64,000 bases of DNA from Kaistella jeonii (GTDB lineage: Bacteria; Bacteroidota; Bacteroidia; Flavobacteriales; Weeksellaceae): assembly GCF_000812865.1 (NCBI RefSeq), contig NZ_JSYL01000007.1, forward strand, positions 1 to 64,000. The letters run 5' to 3'. This document shows positions 43,008 to 51,258 of this stretch, piece by piece. Position 1 is the first letter of the stretch, and the number at the start of each line of letters is the position of its first letter. The translations under genes were made by a program, and so were the position numbers. The notes under the pieces are model-generated. The model was not told where the DNA came from and did not search any database. It worked only from the letters and a program-made list of their open reading frames with translations.

Positions 43008-43297
43008 TGAAAAAAAAGAGAGAATATCAATCTTCTGAACTCGTGAAATCTTTCGCGAGAATTTATGGTTTTGAAGATAAATTGCTGGCTTTTGAAGTGA
43101 AAGATTTCCTGCACGACTATTTAAATGATGCTCTTTTCAACGAAATACAATCGGTGAATCTGAGTAAGAAAATTTTGGAAATAAAAATTAAATCTCCTTT
43201 ACTGAAAAATGATTTCAGAATGCGGAAAACTTTTTTTCTGAATAAATTTAATGAACAGTTTCCGGAAGCAGATTTTACTGATCTTCAGATTTTGTAG
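43007..43297 (+). CDS. DUF721 (DciA-like) protein
   Basis: 96 residues. Small DUF721 protein: ELVKSFARIYGFEDKLLAFEVKDF at the start, then a KKILEIKIKSPLLKNDFRMRK segment and FPEADFTDLQIL at the end. DUF721 contains DciA, a loader of the replicative helicase in many bacteria, and it often lies next to recF or gyrB, which fits here. It shares one base with recF (TAATG). Its 3' end overlaps the convergent membrane recombinase-family gene by 23 nt. Confidence 0.85.
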   Translation: MKKKREYQSSELVKSFARIYGFEDKLLAFEVKDFLHDYLNDALFNEIQSVNLSKKILEIKIKSPLLKNDFRMRKTFFLNKFNEQFPEADFTDLQIL

Positions 43298-45311
43298 AAA
43301 CTGTATTATCAACCATTTCTTGTGCCCGAATATCTAATTTTTCAGATTTTATAGGTAAGAAAAACCGCAGCGGATTTCTCATAAAGTATCTGAAAATCTC
43401 CCGATAAATCTCTCTCACTTCTCCAAAATTTACTTTTCTGGAGCGAAATGCTAAAACCATCGACAACCCAAAACTAACCGCAAAATTAAAAAATCCGATG
43501 ATGAAAACCGTGGTTATCGTTAAAAGAACGGTATAAGTATCTACATTAAAACCCTTCCCATAAAATCCCAAAGCCACGTTTCCGGCTGCGAAAGTAATAT
43601 GACGAATATCTAGATCTAAACCTAAAAATAAACCAATCGGACCCGTTATTCCAAGGAAAATACCGAACCAGAGATTAGACATAATTCCAGGCCAGTTTCG
43701 GGAATAATATTCTGAAATACTTTTTGCCCTTTTCTCCCCAAGAAAGTAATTTAAGAACGGATTCTTCGCGATTCTTTTCGGAATATGGTAAAATACAGAA
43801 CTGTTTGCAACATTCCCGGAAATAATACCCGAAATAAAAAGAAAAAATCCCGCGATACATGCGTGGAAAATCGCCTTTGAATGAAACGGATCTTGATCCT
43901 GCAATAATTTAGTGGCTTTTTCAGCCGCAAAATTCTGTTGAAAAAGAACGTCTAAGCCATAAATAAGAATTAATGCAACAGGGAAAGAAAGCAATACATT
44001 TCCCATAAATGCTATAAATTGGGTCCGGAAAACTTTGGAAACCAAATGAGCAAAATCAACATAATTCTTCTGCGTATTTTCTCCTTCTGAAAGAACTTTT
44101 GCCATCGTCGCAGCCGTCATTGCAGGCTGTTTTGTAGCTAAAGTAAAACTCATCAAATAAATCATGATGAAACCCATCGCGTAGTTAAAAGAATACAAAA
44201 TCGCGTGAGAAAAATCGCTTCCGGAAAGTGAACCAAAAAATAATTTCAAAACGACCAAGCAACCAACGATGATTCCACCACCACTCGCTTTCAAAAACAT
44301 TTTTACGTAATCTCTACGGTTTGAAGTAATGTAATGAGTACCGGTTTCCGCGGTGTGATTCGTAATAAGATGAGACATCAAAGTCGTGCTGTCTGCAACC
44401 AGATCTCTAAGATTCGTTTTATGCGATTTATACTCTAATATATTGAAAAACAATTGTTTAGACTTCAATACAGCTTCTTCTTTGTCATCAATAACCATTA
44501 CCGCCAGAATTTCACCCATTCGGTCGAGTTGCTGTCTTATTTTGAGAAGCGATTGGTTAATTTTGCCAGAAATTCCGTACTTCGCGGAATTTTTGAAAGC
44601 CAGACTGACAAAATCTAATCCTTGCTGTAAATAAACTTTGATCTGTTTGTAATGTTCATCTTTGGAAGAAAGATCAAAATCTGGATCCTGTTTATAATTT
44701 TCATTCAGAATATCGAGTTCATTTTGTAGCGCGACAAAAGGGTTATCAAACTTTCTGTATTCTGGCGCCATGTTCACCACCTCAACATCCATGGCATTTC
44801 CAATAATACGCCATGCTAAAATATTCATGGAGAAAAGAAGTTCTAATTTCACATTTGGATGCGTAATGAAATCATCAATCTCTAATAATTTAAAAAATTC
44901 TGTTAATTGCTCATCTTCTAAATCTCTGAAATATTGAAGGTCTCGCAAAGGTCTGACCGACACGCTATCGACTAAAAACCAAACGGTATTTTCGTTTTCA
45001 ACAGCAGGTAAAATTTTATTGAGAAGTCTTTTTTTAAATTCGGGATAAAATGCATTTTCTGATAAAATATTAGCTTCCGTCAATGATAAATTAAATGGTT
45101 TATCCTTGAAAATATTTCTAATATAATAACCGAAATTTTTGGTGATATCGTGATTAACGCGCAGAAAACCTAAAATATCCTCGAAATCACTTTCCCGAAG
45201 ATTTCGAATTAATTCAGAAAGTGGCTCCAATGATTTCGTCTCATTTCGGAAACTGAAATATTGCTCAAGCAAAGCTTTAAAACTGACTTTATTTCGACTG
45301 TAAATTGGCAT
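43275..45311 (-). CDS. Membrane protein of the 'site-specific recombinase' (Gcr) family
   Basis: 678 residues. The C-terminal half has five or six transmembrane helices and the family signature WPGIMSNLWFGIFLGITG followed by LDIRHITFAAGNVALGFYGKG (about residues 560-600). The N-terminal half is helical and soluble. This family (gonococcal 'site-specific recombinase' type) was named for a proposed role in pilin variation, but it has the look of a polytopic membrane protein, and a recombinase role is not well supported. It is followed on the plus strand by the convergent DUF721 gene; mtgA lies 18 nt upstream in the same direction. Confidence 0.82.
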   Translation of the reverse strand: MPIYSRNKVSFKALLEQYFSFRNETKSLEPLSELIRNLRESDFEDILGFLRVNHDITKNFGYYIRNIFKDKPFNLSLTEANILSENAFYPEFKKRLLNKILPAVENENTVWFLVDSVSVRPLRDLQYFRDLEDEQLTEFFKLLEIDDFITHPNVKLELLFSMNILAWRIIGNAMDVEVVNMAPEYRKFDNPFVALQNELDILNENYKQDPDFDLSSKDEHYKQIKVYLQQGLDFVSLAFKNSAKYGISGKINQSLLKIRQQLDRMGEILAVMVIDDKEEAVLKSKQLFFNILEYKSHKTNLRDLVADSTTLMSHLITNHTAETGTHYITSNRRDYVKMFLKASGGGIIVGCLVVLKLFFGSLSGSDFSHAILYSFNYAMGFIMIYLMSFTLATKQPAMTAATMAKVLSEGENTQKNYVDFAHLVSKVFRTQFIAFMGNVLLSFPVALILIYGLDVLFQQNFAAEKATKLLQDQDPFHSKAIFHACIAGFFLFISGIISGNVANSSVFYHIPKRIAKNPFLNYFLGEKRAKSISEYYSRNWPGIMSNLWFGIFLGITGPIGLFLGLDLDIRHITFAAGNVALGFYGKGFNVDTYTVLLTITTVFIIGFFNFAVSFGLSMVLAFRSRKVNFGEVREIYREIFRYFMRNPLRFFLPIKSEKLDIRAQEMVDNTVSTKSEDQ

Positions 45312-45329
45312 AATCGCGACAAAGATAAA

Positions 45330-45974
45330 TTATTTCAAAGTCACATTATTCATTTGGCGCAAAATCCAGTTATGCTTTTTGTTGAGATAAGCAGAAGGAT
45401 TTTTCGGATCGTACTTTGCGGGATTAGGCAAGATTGCGGCGATCCATGCTGCTTCACTTTTGGTAAGATTGATGGATTTTTTATTAAAATAATATTGAGA
45501 AGCCGCTTCTACACCAAAAACTCCACGTCCCATTTCAATGGAATTTAAATACCTTTCTAGAATAACATCTTTTCCCCAAACCAACTCGATAATGAAGGTG
45601 TAAATAGCCTCAAAACCTTTTCTAATATAACTTCTACCCTGCCAAAGAAATATATTTTTTGCGGTTTGTTGCGAAATTGTACTTCCACCACGCAATTTTT
45701 TTCCTTGTTCGTTGTGTACCATGGCTTTTTGAATGGCTTTATAATCGAAACCATTGTGGTCAAAGAAAGCTTGATCTTCAGAGGCAATTACGGCTCTTTT
45801 CACGTTAGAACCCATTTCATCATAAGAAATATAATCTCTGTCTAATTTTCCGTATTCAATTAAACCACCAATCTGAGTCAGCGTAATCGGTGGATTGAAG
45901 AATTTTCCCCAAAAAATAAAGAGGATATTCGCCAGTATAATAATAAAAATAAGTTTTTTAATTTTCTTCCACAT
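45330..45974 (-). CDS. mtgA: Monofunctional peptidoglycan transglycosylase
   Basis: 214 residues, GT51 family. An N-terminal membrane anchor (LIFIIILANILFIFWG) is followed by the catalytic motif with Glu in SEDQAFFDHNGFDY (about 66-79), GGSTISQQTAKNIFL (about 97-111), the second Glu in LNSIEMGRGVFGVEAASQYYF and SEAAWIAAILPNP near the end. It polymerises lipid II into glycan strands at the periplasmic face and has no transpeptidase domain. Probably in one transcript with the downstream membrane protein gene (18-nt gap). Confidence 0.95.
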   Translation of the reverse strand: MWKKIKKLIFIIILANILFIFWGKFFNPPITLTQIGGLIEYGKLDRDYISYDEMGSNVKRAVIASEDQAFFDHNGFDYKAIQKAMVHNEQGKKLRGGSTISQQTAKNIFLWQGRSYIRKGFEAIYTFIIELVWGKDVILERYLNSIEMGRGVFGVEAASQYYFNKKSINLTKSEAAWIAAILPNPAKYDPKNPSAYLNKKHNWILRQMNNVTLK

Positions 45975-46029
45975 AGTTAATAAGTCTGTGAGTAATCAAT
46001 ATTTGTAGGTGCAAAAATAGAAATATATT

Positions 46030-47076
46030 TCACTTCAATTCCTTCATGTAAGTTAAATTATAATTCGGGAATAATTCGGGATGAAAAATTTTGATATAAT
46101 CTTTCAAGACCAGATCTGCACGAACCACGCCACTTTCGAAGTAATCATTAGATTTTCCGACTTCTTTTCCGGTCAAAGTATATAATTTTCCGGCGTTGAA
46201 AACATTCATTTTGGTGTAATTGGGATTGATCTGCAACAATTCTTTTTTTGTTTGATGGTTCCCGATATTGATCCAGTACTCAGCTTTCTGCGATTTCGCA
46301 TATACTTCTTCAAAACTCATTGGAACCGCTTTAAAATCTGTATTAGATGCATTAATATAATTTCCATTTGCGTCTGAAATAAACTGGGCTAAATTAGATT
46401 TTCCGCCGGGCAAAAACCATTGATTTCCGTACATTTCATTGGCTAAAACTACAGGTTTTACTTTTGATTTTTGAGCTAAAATTTTCAACGAATCGTACGA
46501 ATTTTTAATTTGATCAAATTTTGAAACCGACTCTTTTTCTTTATCTAAGAGCTTTCCGAAAACCAATAAATATTTCGATTTTTCCAAAGGGTTCTGCTCT
46601 AAATATTCATCCAGAAAAATAATTTCGATACCATTTTTTTTGAGGAGATCGTAGGTATTATCGAAGCTTGCGATGTAATTTGTGAAGATGACATCGGGTT
46701 TTAAAGCGATAATTTTTTCAATATCATATTTCTGTTCGTTCCCAATATTTTGAATTTTTCCTTCACTTAATAATTGGTGAATCTTTTTAGAAAAAACGTA
46801 CTCCGGACTTGAGATCCCGATGATTTTATTTTCTAAACCTAATTCGGTAAAGTAACCAACCAAACTTGCATTGAGTAAAATGACTTTTTTGAAAGGGAGT
46901 TTTGAAGCGGGTAAATCATAATTAAATTTCCCGGATTTTAATTTTAAAACATTTCCTTCAGTTTTAAGCTGAACATTTCCTGAAATTTTTTGCCAATCGC
47001 TTTCTACACTTTTGGATTCTTTTTTGCAGGAAAAATTGAGAAATAAGATGAAAATTAATAAAATGTAGTTTTTCAT
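46030..47076 (-). CDS. ABC transporter substrate-binding lipoprotein (BtuF/FepB type)
   Basis: 348 residues from the ATG at 47076. A longer frame to 47148 would run into the tRNA-Arg gene and put 24 residues before the signal peptide, so it is rejected. The lipoprotein signal MKNYILLIFILFLNFSC has Cys17. The helical-backbone metal receptor fold shows VILLNASLVGYFTELGLENKIIGISSP, LKPDVIFTNYIASFDNTYDLLKKNGIEIIFL and YTLTGKEVGKSNDYFESG. It binds a siderophore, heme or cobalamin. Given the B12-dependent reductase at 12962-15514, cobalamin is an attractive guess but not shown. No permease or ATPase gene is adjacent. Confidence 0.85.
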   Translation of the reverse strand: MKNYILLIFILFLNFSCKKESKSVESDWQKISGNVQLKTEGNVLKLKSGKFNYDLPASKLPFKKVILLNASLVGYFTELGLENKIIGISSPEYVFSKKIHQLLSEGKIQNIGNEQKYDIEKIIALKPDVIFTNYIASFDNTYDLLKKNGIEIIFLDEYLEQNPLEKSKYLLVFGKLLDKEKESVSKFDQIKNSYDSLKILAQKSKVKPVVLANEMYGNQWFLPGGKSNLAQFISDANGNYINASNTDFKAVPMSFEEVYAKSQKAEYWINIGNHQTKKELLQINPNYTKMNVFNAGKLYTLTGKEVGKSNDYFESGVVRADLVLKDYIKIFHPELFPNYNLTYMKELK

Positions 47077-47078
47077 TT

Positions 47079-47107
47079 TTGAGACGAATAAAAAATTGTT
47101 ATATTTG
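47079..47107 (+). promoter_or_regulatory. Putative promoter of tRNA-Arg (TTG-N18-TATATTTG)
   Basis: TTG at 47079-47081, an 18-nt spacer and TATATTTG at 47100-47107 match the flavobacterial consensus closely. They place the start of transcription just before the tRNA at 47121. Confidence 0.65.
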
Positions 47108-47120
47108 CAGACCGAAAAAC

Positions 47121-47194
47121 GGCTTCGTGGCGCAACTGAATAGCGCACCTGATTACGGCTCAGGAGGTTACTGGTTTGAATCCAGTCGAGGTCA
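47121..47194 (+). tRNA. tRNA-Arg (anticodon ACG)
   Basis: A full cloverleaf can be drawn: acceptor GGCTTCG/CGAGGTC with two G-U pairs, D arm GCGC/GCGC, anticodon arm CCTGA-TTACGGC-TCAGG with anticodon ACG, variable loop AGGTT, T arm ACTGG-TTTGAAT-CCAGT and discriminator A. The 3' CCA is not encoded (CTA follows). The ACG anticodon is expected to be edited to ICG and to read CGU, CGC and CGA. Confidence 0.95.
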
Positions 47195-47196
47195 CT

Positions 47197-47224
47197 AAAA
47201 CCCTGTTTTTACAGGGTTTTTTGA
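47197..47224. terminator. Bidirectional terminator of tRNA-Arg and prmA
   Basis: AAAACCCTGT (47197-47206) and ACAGGGTTTT (47211-47220) form a perfect stem around TTTT. T-runs follow on the plus strand for the tRNA. The prmA stop codon (47209-47211) lies in the loop, so the last prmA codons are part of the stem. Confidence 0.88.
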
Positions 47225-48048
47225 TTTTCTAATAATAAAGAAACCCACTCTTCCCGTTGTAATTTCTTTTTCAAAGTCAGTTTTTGTTCCGTACAAACTT
47301 CCAGAATATCATCTACATCAAAAAAGCAAAGCCCAGACAATAAAAGTTGTCCACCAGTATTTAGTACAGAAACATAAGTCGGAATATCCGAAATGAGAAT
47401 ATTTCTGTTGATGTTGGCTAGAACAATGTCGAAGTTTTCTTTTCCTAAATTCACAGCAGTTCCCTGAGAGATTTCAAGTTCTACGCTATTTCTCGCAGCA
47501 TTCTCTATGGAGTTTTCTACAGACCACTCGTCGATATCAATTGCTACGGTTTTTCCGGCGCCTTGCTGTTTGGCGAAAATTGCTAAAACAGAAGTTCCGC
47601 AACCCATATCTAAAACGGTTTTATTTTCAAAATTCATGCCGAGCATTTGTTGGATCATCAAGTATGTTGTGGCGTGATGTCCTGTTCCGAAAGACATTTT
47701 GGGCTGAATAATAATTTCGTGCGGTAAGTTTTGATCTGGATGAAATTCTGCGCGAATAGAAACTTGGTCTTCGATATTAATCGGTGAAAAGTTTTTTTCC
47801 CACTCTTCGTTCCAGTTGATGTTCGGCATTTCCTGGAAAGTATACGAAATATTGATATCAGGATTCTGAAGCAAATGAACTTCCTTCAGTTCTTCTTCTT
47901 TGAATAATTCTGTTTGTATATAGGCCAAAATTCCGTCGTGTTCCTCAGTAAAACTGTCGAAACCGATTTCTATGAGTTCTGCCATTAAAATTTCATTCCA
48001 GGGTTGTAAAGGCTCTATCTTAAAATTGAATTCCAAGTAATTGTTCAT
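47209..48048 (-). CDS. prmA: Ribosomal protein L11 methyltransferase
   Basis: 279 residues from the ATG at 48048. The open frame reaches 48279, but the extra 77 residues are translated from repeat DNA and the neighbouring gene, so the inner ATG (MNNYLEFNFKIEPLQPWNEI) is chosen. It trimethylates ribosomal protein L11 using S-adenosylmethionine. The SAM motif VLDMGCGTSVLAIFAKQQGA (about 145-164) is preceded by the PrmA segment MSFGTGHHATTYLMIQQM and followed by NINRNIL. Length is normal. Its end is interleaved with the terminator of the convergent tRNA-Arg. Confidence 0.95.
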   Translation of the reverse strand: MNNYLEFNFKIEPLQPWNEILMAELIEIGFDSFTEEHDGILAYIQTELFKEEELKEVHLLQNPDINISYTFQEMPNINWNEEWEKNFSPINIEDQVSIRAEFHPDQNLPHEIIIQPKMSFGTGHHATTYLMIQQMLGMNFENKTVLDMGCGTSVLAIFAKQQGAGKTVAIDIDEWSVENSIENAARNSVELEISQGTAVNLGKENFDIVLANINRNILISDIPTYVSVLNTGGQLLLSGLCFFDVDDILEVCTEQKLTLKKKLQREEWVSLLLENQKTL

Positions 48049-48090
48049 GTTTATCTTTTGTGCAAAAATAAGGTTTTTGTGCGGGAATTG

Positions 48091-48158
48091 CGACCCGACC
48101 TGAATGGAGCTCTTTTTGTGTAGCAACGCGAAACAAAAAAGCGGGAATGGAGGGCGGA
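48091..48158 (+). repeat. Bipartite structured repeat element, copy D (diverged)
   Basis: The left arm CGACCCGACCTGAATGGAGC plus TCTTTTTG and the right arm CAAAAAAGCGGGAATGGAGG plus GCGG correspond in position and partly in sequence to copies A-C. The loop GTGTAGCAACGCGAAAC contains the same words (GTGTAGCA, GCGAAAC) as copy B, in swapped order. A GGGCG/CGCCC hairpin (48152-48169) follows. It lies between prmA and a GT2 gene. Confidence 0.6.
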
Positions 48159-48187
48159 ATTTGTCGCCCAAAAAGTTCTGTATGAAA

Positions 48188-49189
48188 CTAAAATTTATGA
48201 AAATGGGAAGGAAATGCGTCTTCGGGTTTTTGACGGAAAATATTGAGTAAAATCCAGGATTTGAGGAAACCATAACCATAGGAAAACATTTGAATATACG
48301 TTGAAATGATTGCCATTGCAGCGATACTGATGTTTTTGGTTTGGTACAAAGCGTGGAAAAAAATCAGGAAAGTGTAAAGTCCGTAAAATCCTAAAATCAA
48401 ACCTTGCTGAAAAAAGAAATACTCGATGAATCCGAGGATATAACCGATGAGAAAAAACGAGGGAAATGCGAAGGAAATCTTGACATATTTCGGATGCCGC
48501 TGATTTAGAATCGGTCGTGCGCAACCAAACTGATAAACCTGTTTTGAGAATTTTCCGAAATCAACTCTTCGTTTATGATAAACACCAATGTTATCGAAAA
48601 ATGCCGTTGTGAAGGCATTTTCCCAAAGCTTCATCGAGAGATCCGGATCTTCGCCAATTCGCATTTCTGAAAAGCCACCGACTTTTTCGAAAGCCGATTT
48701 TCGAACGCCCATATTAAAACTTCGCGGCTGGAATTTAGTGACGGCTTTTTTACTTCCGCGAATTCCGCCCGTAGTAAAAACGGAAGTCATGGAATAGGAA
48801 ATCGCTTTTTGCATGAGATTAAAACCTTTGTGCGCTTTGTCGGCGCCACCAAATGCGTCGCATGGAATTTCTGCAAGATTTTTTTTAATGTTTTCGATAT
48901 AATCTTTTTCAACAATCACATCGGAATCTACGAAAACGAGCCAGTCATTTTTGGTACGTTTTGCGCCGTAATTTCGTGATAATCCTGGACCGGAATTTTC
49001 TTTTCGGAAAAATTCAATCTTTAACCTTTCGTGAAATAATTCAGCAGTTGGACGTAAATTGATCACGGAACCATCATCCACAATAATGATCTCAAAATCA
49101 TTATCGGTTTGATGCGATAAGGAATTGAGGAGTTCGAAAAGTTCGTCTTTTCGGTTGTAGATGGCGATGATGATTGATATGGTATTCAA
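48188..49189 (-). CDS. GT2-family glycosyltransferase
   Basis: 333 residues. GT-A fold: SIIIAIYNRKDELFELLNSL at the start, VDDGS (about 37-41), the metal-binding DSD in LVFVDSDVIVEKDY (about 89), then GGFSEMRIGEDPDLSMKLWE with the catalytic-type ED-x-DL. The C-terminus has membrane helices (FPSFFLIGYILGFIEYFFF and YGLYTFLIFFHALY), so it is anchored at the inner membrane. It probably transfers a sugar to a lipid-linked acceptor. Donor and acceptor are unknown. It is 46 nt downstream of the RlmL-like gene. Confidence 0.9.
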   Translation of the reverse strand: MNTISIIIAIYNRKDELFELLNSLSHQTDNDFEIIIVDDGSVINLRPTAELFHERLKIEFFRKENSGPGLSRNYGAKRTKNDWLVFVDSDVIVEKDYIENIKKNLAEIPCDAFGGADKAHKGFNLMQKAISYSMTSVFTTGGIRGSKKAVTKFQPRSFNMGVRKSAFEKVGGFSEMRIGEDPDLSMKLWENAFTTAFFDNIGVYHKRRVDFGKFSKQVYQFGCARPILNQRHPKYVKISFAFPSFFLIGYILGFIEYFFFQQGLILGFYGLYTFLIFFHALYQTKNISIAAMAIISTYIQMFSYGYGFLKSWILLNIFRQKPEDAFPSHFHKF

Positions 49190-49235
49190 TGCGCTGATTT
49201 GGTAATTAGTTGATTTGCTAATTTGCTACTGGAAA

Positions 49236-50411
49236 TTAACTATCTCCTTCTCTGCCTTCTAATTTGTGAATTTTCTTCGTTCCTTCATACATTTCAAACT
49301 GCATAAAACGGCATTCTAATTTCCCGTTGAAGAGTTTGATTTTTCGGGAAGGTCGCAGACCAATTCTTTTCATAGAATCAAGATCGGAGGAAATTAACCA
49401 GGCCAAAGTATTGGGATAATTTTTCTTGAAAGTGTCGCCAATTTTAGCGTAAAACTCGTCATCATTAATTACAATTCTCTCATCATAAGGTGGATTGAAA
49501 ACCATCAACAACGGAAATAGATCTTTCTTTGATTCAAAGAAATCCTGTTCTTTTACTTCGATAACATCTTCCATTTCGGCTGCTTCAATATTAATTCTTG
49601 ATGCATGCAACATGTTGGCATCGATGTCGTAACCAACAATTTTCCCAGTGAATTCCCGAACACGATTCAGGCGAACTTCTTTGATGGTTTTGAATAATTC
49701 TTCGTCATAATTTAACCAGTTTTGAAATCCGAATTTTCTGCGGAAAGTTTGTGCAGGTAAATCCATCGCGATCATCGCAGCTTCGATGAGTAAAGTTCCG
49801 GAACCACACATTGGATCCAGGAAATTCCCTTTTCCGTCCCAACCTGCCAATTGCAACATTCCGGAAGCAAGAACTTCATTGATTGGCGCTTCACCCTGTT
49901 CTTTTCTGTAACCTCTTTTAAATAACGCATCTCCAGAAGAATCCAAAGAAATCGTCACCAATTCTCTGTCGATATGGAGGTGTAATTTTATTTCAGGTTG
50001 CTGCGTATCAACACTTGGCCTTTTATTGTATTTAAATTTGAAGAAGTCGACAATCGCATCTTTCATTTTTTGAGACATGAACTGCGAATGCGAAAATCGA
50101 TCTGAATAAATCGTAGTGTCAATAGCGAAAGTTTGATCAACCGTCATTATCTCATCCCAAGGAAAATCGAACAATTTATCATAAAAACGATTTTCATCCC
50201 AAGCTTTGAAAGTAAGCAAAGGAACGAGAATTTTCAGCGCTGTTCTCGCGGAATAATTTATTTTATAAAGAAAACCAAGGTCGCCTTCACAATTAACTGC
50301 GCGGTTTTTAACTTCGACATTTGATCCGCCAAGTTTTCTAATCTCTTCTGCTAAAATTTCTTCGAGGCCGAAAAAAGTTTTGATCTGTATTTTTAAATTT
50401 TCTGTATCCAT
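49236..50411 (-). CDS. THUMP-domain RNA methyltransferase (RlmL N-terminal part-like)
   Basis: 391 residues. The N-terminal ferredoxin-like/THUMP region (TFFGLEEILAEEIRKLGG, then VKNRAVNCEGDLGFLYKINY) is followed by the methyltransferase domain with SAM motif FLDPMCGSGTLLIEAAMIAMDL (about 196-217) and the catalytic NPPYDERI (about 308). In E. coli the matching half of RlmKL makes N2-methylguanosine 2445 in 23S rRNA. The fused RlmK half is absent here, as is common outside gammaproteobacteria. The divergent neighbour is another methyltransferase. Confidence 0.9.
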   Translation of the reverse strand: MDTENLKIQIKTFFGLEEILAEEIRKLGGSNVEVKNRAVNCEGDLGFLYKINYSARTALKILVPLLTFKAWDENRFYDKLFDFPWDEIMTVDQTFAIDTTIYSDRFSHSQFMSQKMKDAIVDFFKFKYNKRPSVDTQQPEIKLHLHIDRELVTISLDSSGDALFKRGYRKEQGEAPINEVLASGMLQLAGWDGKGNFLDPMCGSGTLLIEAAMIAMDLPAQTFRRKFGFQNWLNYDEELFKTIKEVRLNRVREFTGKIVGYDIDANMLHASRINIEAAEMEDVIEVKEQDFFESKKDLFPLLMVFNPPYDERIVINDDEFYAKIGDTFKKNYPNTLAWLISSDLDSMKRIGLRPSRKIKLFNGKLECRFMQFEMYEGTKKIHKLEGREGDS

Positions 50412-50490
50412 AATTCGTTATTGGCTTTACTGCTTTGGCTTTGAGAAAAAAGCTCTAAAGAAGTTGCTCAGTTATTTCGGCAAATTTAGT

Positions 50491-50498
50491 TATTTTTG
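50491..50498 (+). promoter_or_regulatory. Promoter -7 element (TATTTTTG) next to the methyltransferase start
   Basis: TATTTTTG ends only 4 nt before the ATG at 50503, which predicts transcription starting at or next to the start codon. TTG at 50464-50466 is a possible, slightly distant, -33 element. Confidence 0.5.
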
Positions 50499-50502
50499 CA
50501 CA

Positions 50503-51249
50503 ATGGCATGGTTTGAAACTTGGTTTGATACACCTTATTATCACATTCTTTATAAAGACAGGGATTTCGCAGAAGCTGAAAATTTTATATCTCTACTAAT
50601 CAAATACTTAGCATTACAGAAAGACTCGAAAATTATTGATCTGGCATGTGGAAAAGGACGACATTCTGTTTTTTTAAATCAATTAGGTTACAAAGTTTTG
50701 GGATTAGATTTGTCGAAAGAGAGTATTCTATATAATAAACAGTTCGAAAATTTAGGGTTAAAATTTGAAGTTCATGATATGCGAAATGAGATTTTTCCGA
50801 AAATTTCGAGCGAAAAAGCAGATGCTGTCTTCAATCTTTTTACGAGTTTCGGTTATTTTGAAAATGACGAAGATGACAAAAAAGTTTTTCAGTCCATTGC
50901 AAATGCGGTGAATCACAATGGTTATTTTGTTTTAGATTTTCTGAATGCAAAATGGGTGGAGAAAACTTTAATTAAAGAAGATCAAAAAACAAAGGGAGAA
51001 ATTGAATTTACGATTAAAAAGAAAATTCAAGACCGACATATTATTAAAGATATCAGTTTTACGGACACAGGACAAAAATATGATTACTTTGAAAAAGTAA
51101 AACTTCACACTTTAGAAGAAATTGAAAATTATGGCGCGGAATTCGGTTTTGAAAAGGTGAAAACCTTCGGCAATTATCAGCTGGGCGATTTCGATCTGGA
51201 AAATTCACCACGCTGCATCAATGTTTTCCAGAAAAAGCAAAATTATTAA
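50503..51249 (+). CDS. Class I SAM-dependent methyltransferase
   Basis: 248 residues from the ATG at 50503. A longer frame from 50380 overlaps the divergent gene and gives an unlikely N-terminus. Start MAWFETWFDTPYYHILYKDRD is typical of a Bacteroidota methyltransferase family. SAM motif IIDLACGKGRHSVFLNQLG is near residues 43-61, then GLDLSKESI and the motif DAVFNLFTSFGYFEND. The substrate is unknown. The TATTTTTG promoter element just before the ATG points to a leaderless mRNA. The ZIP transporter follows after 9 nt, so the two form an operon. Confidence 0.85.
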   Translation: MAWFETWFDTPYYHILYKDRDFAEAENFISLLIKYLALQKDSKIIDLACGKGRHSVFLNQLGYKVLGLDLSKESILYNKQFENLGLKFEVHDMRNEIFPKISSEKADAVFNLFTSFGYFENDEDDKKVFQSIANAVNHNGYFVLDFLNAKWVEKTLIKEDQKTKGEIEFTIKKKIQDRHIIKDISFTDTGQKYDYFEKVKLHTLEEIENYGAEFGFEKVKTFGNYQLGDFDLENSPRCINVFQKKQNY

Positions 51250-51258
51250 ATCTGACAA

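Noticed and set aside
47077-47148. Upstream start of the substrate-binding lipoprotein gene
   Set aside because: It would overlap tRNA-Arg and displace the lipoprotein signal peptide from the N-terminus.
48049-48279. Long N-terminal extension of prmA
   Set aside because: It covers repeat copy D and the end of the GT2 gene; the inner ATG gives the normal PrmA length.
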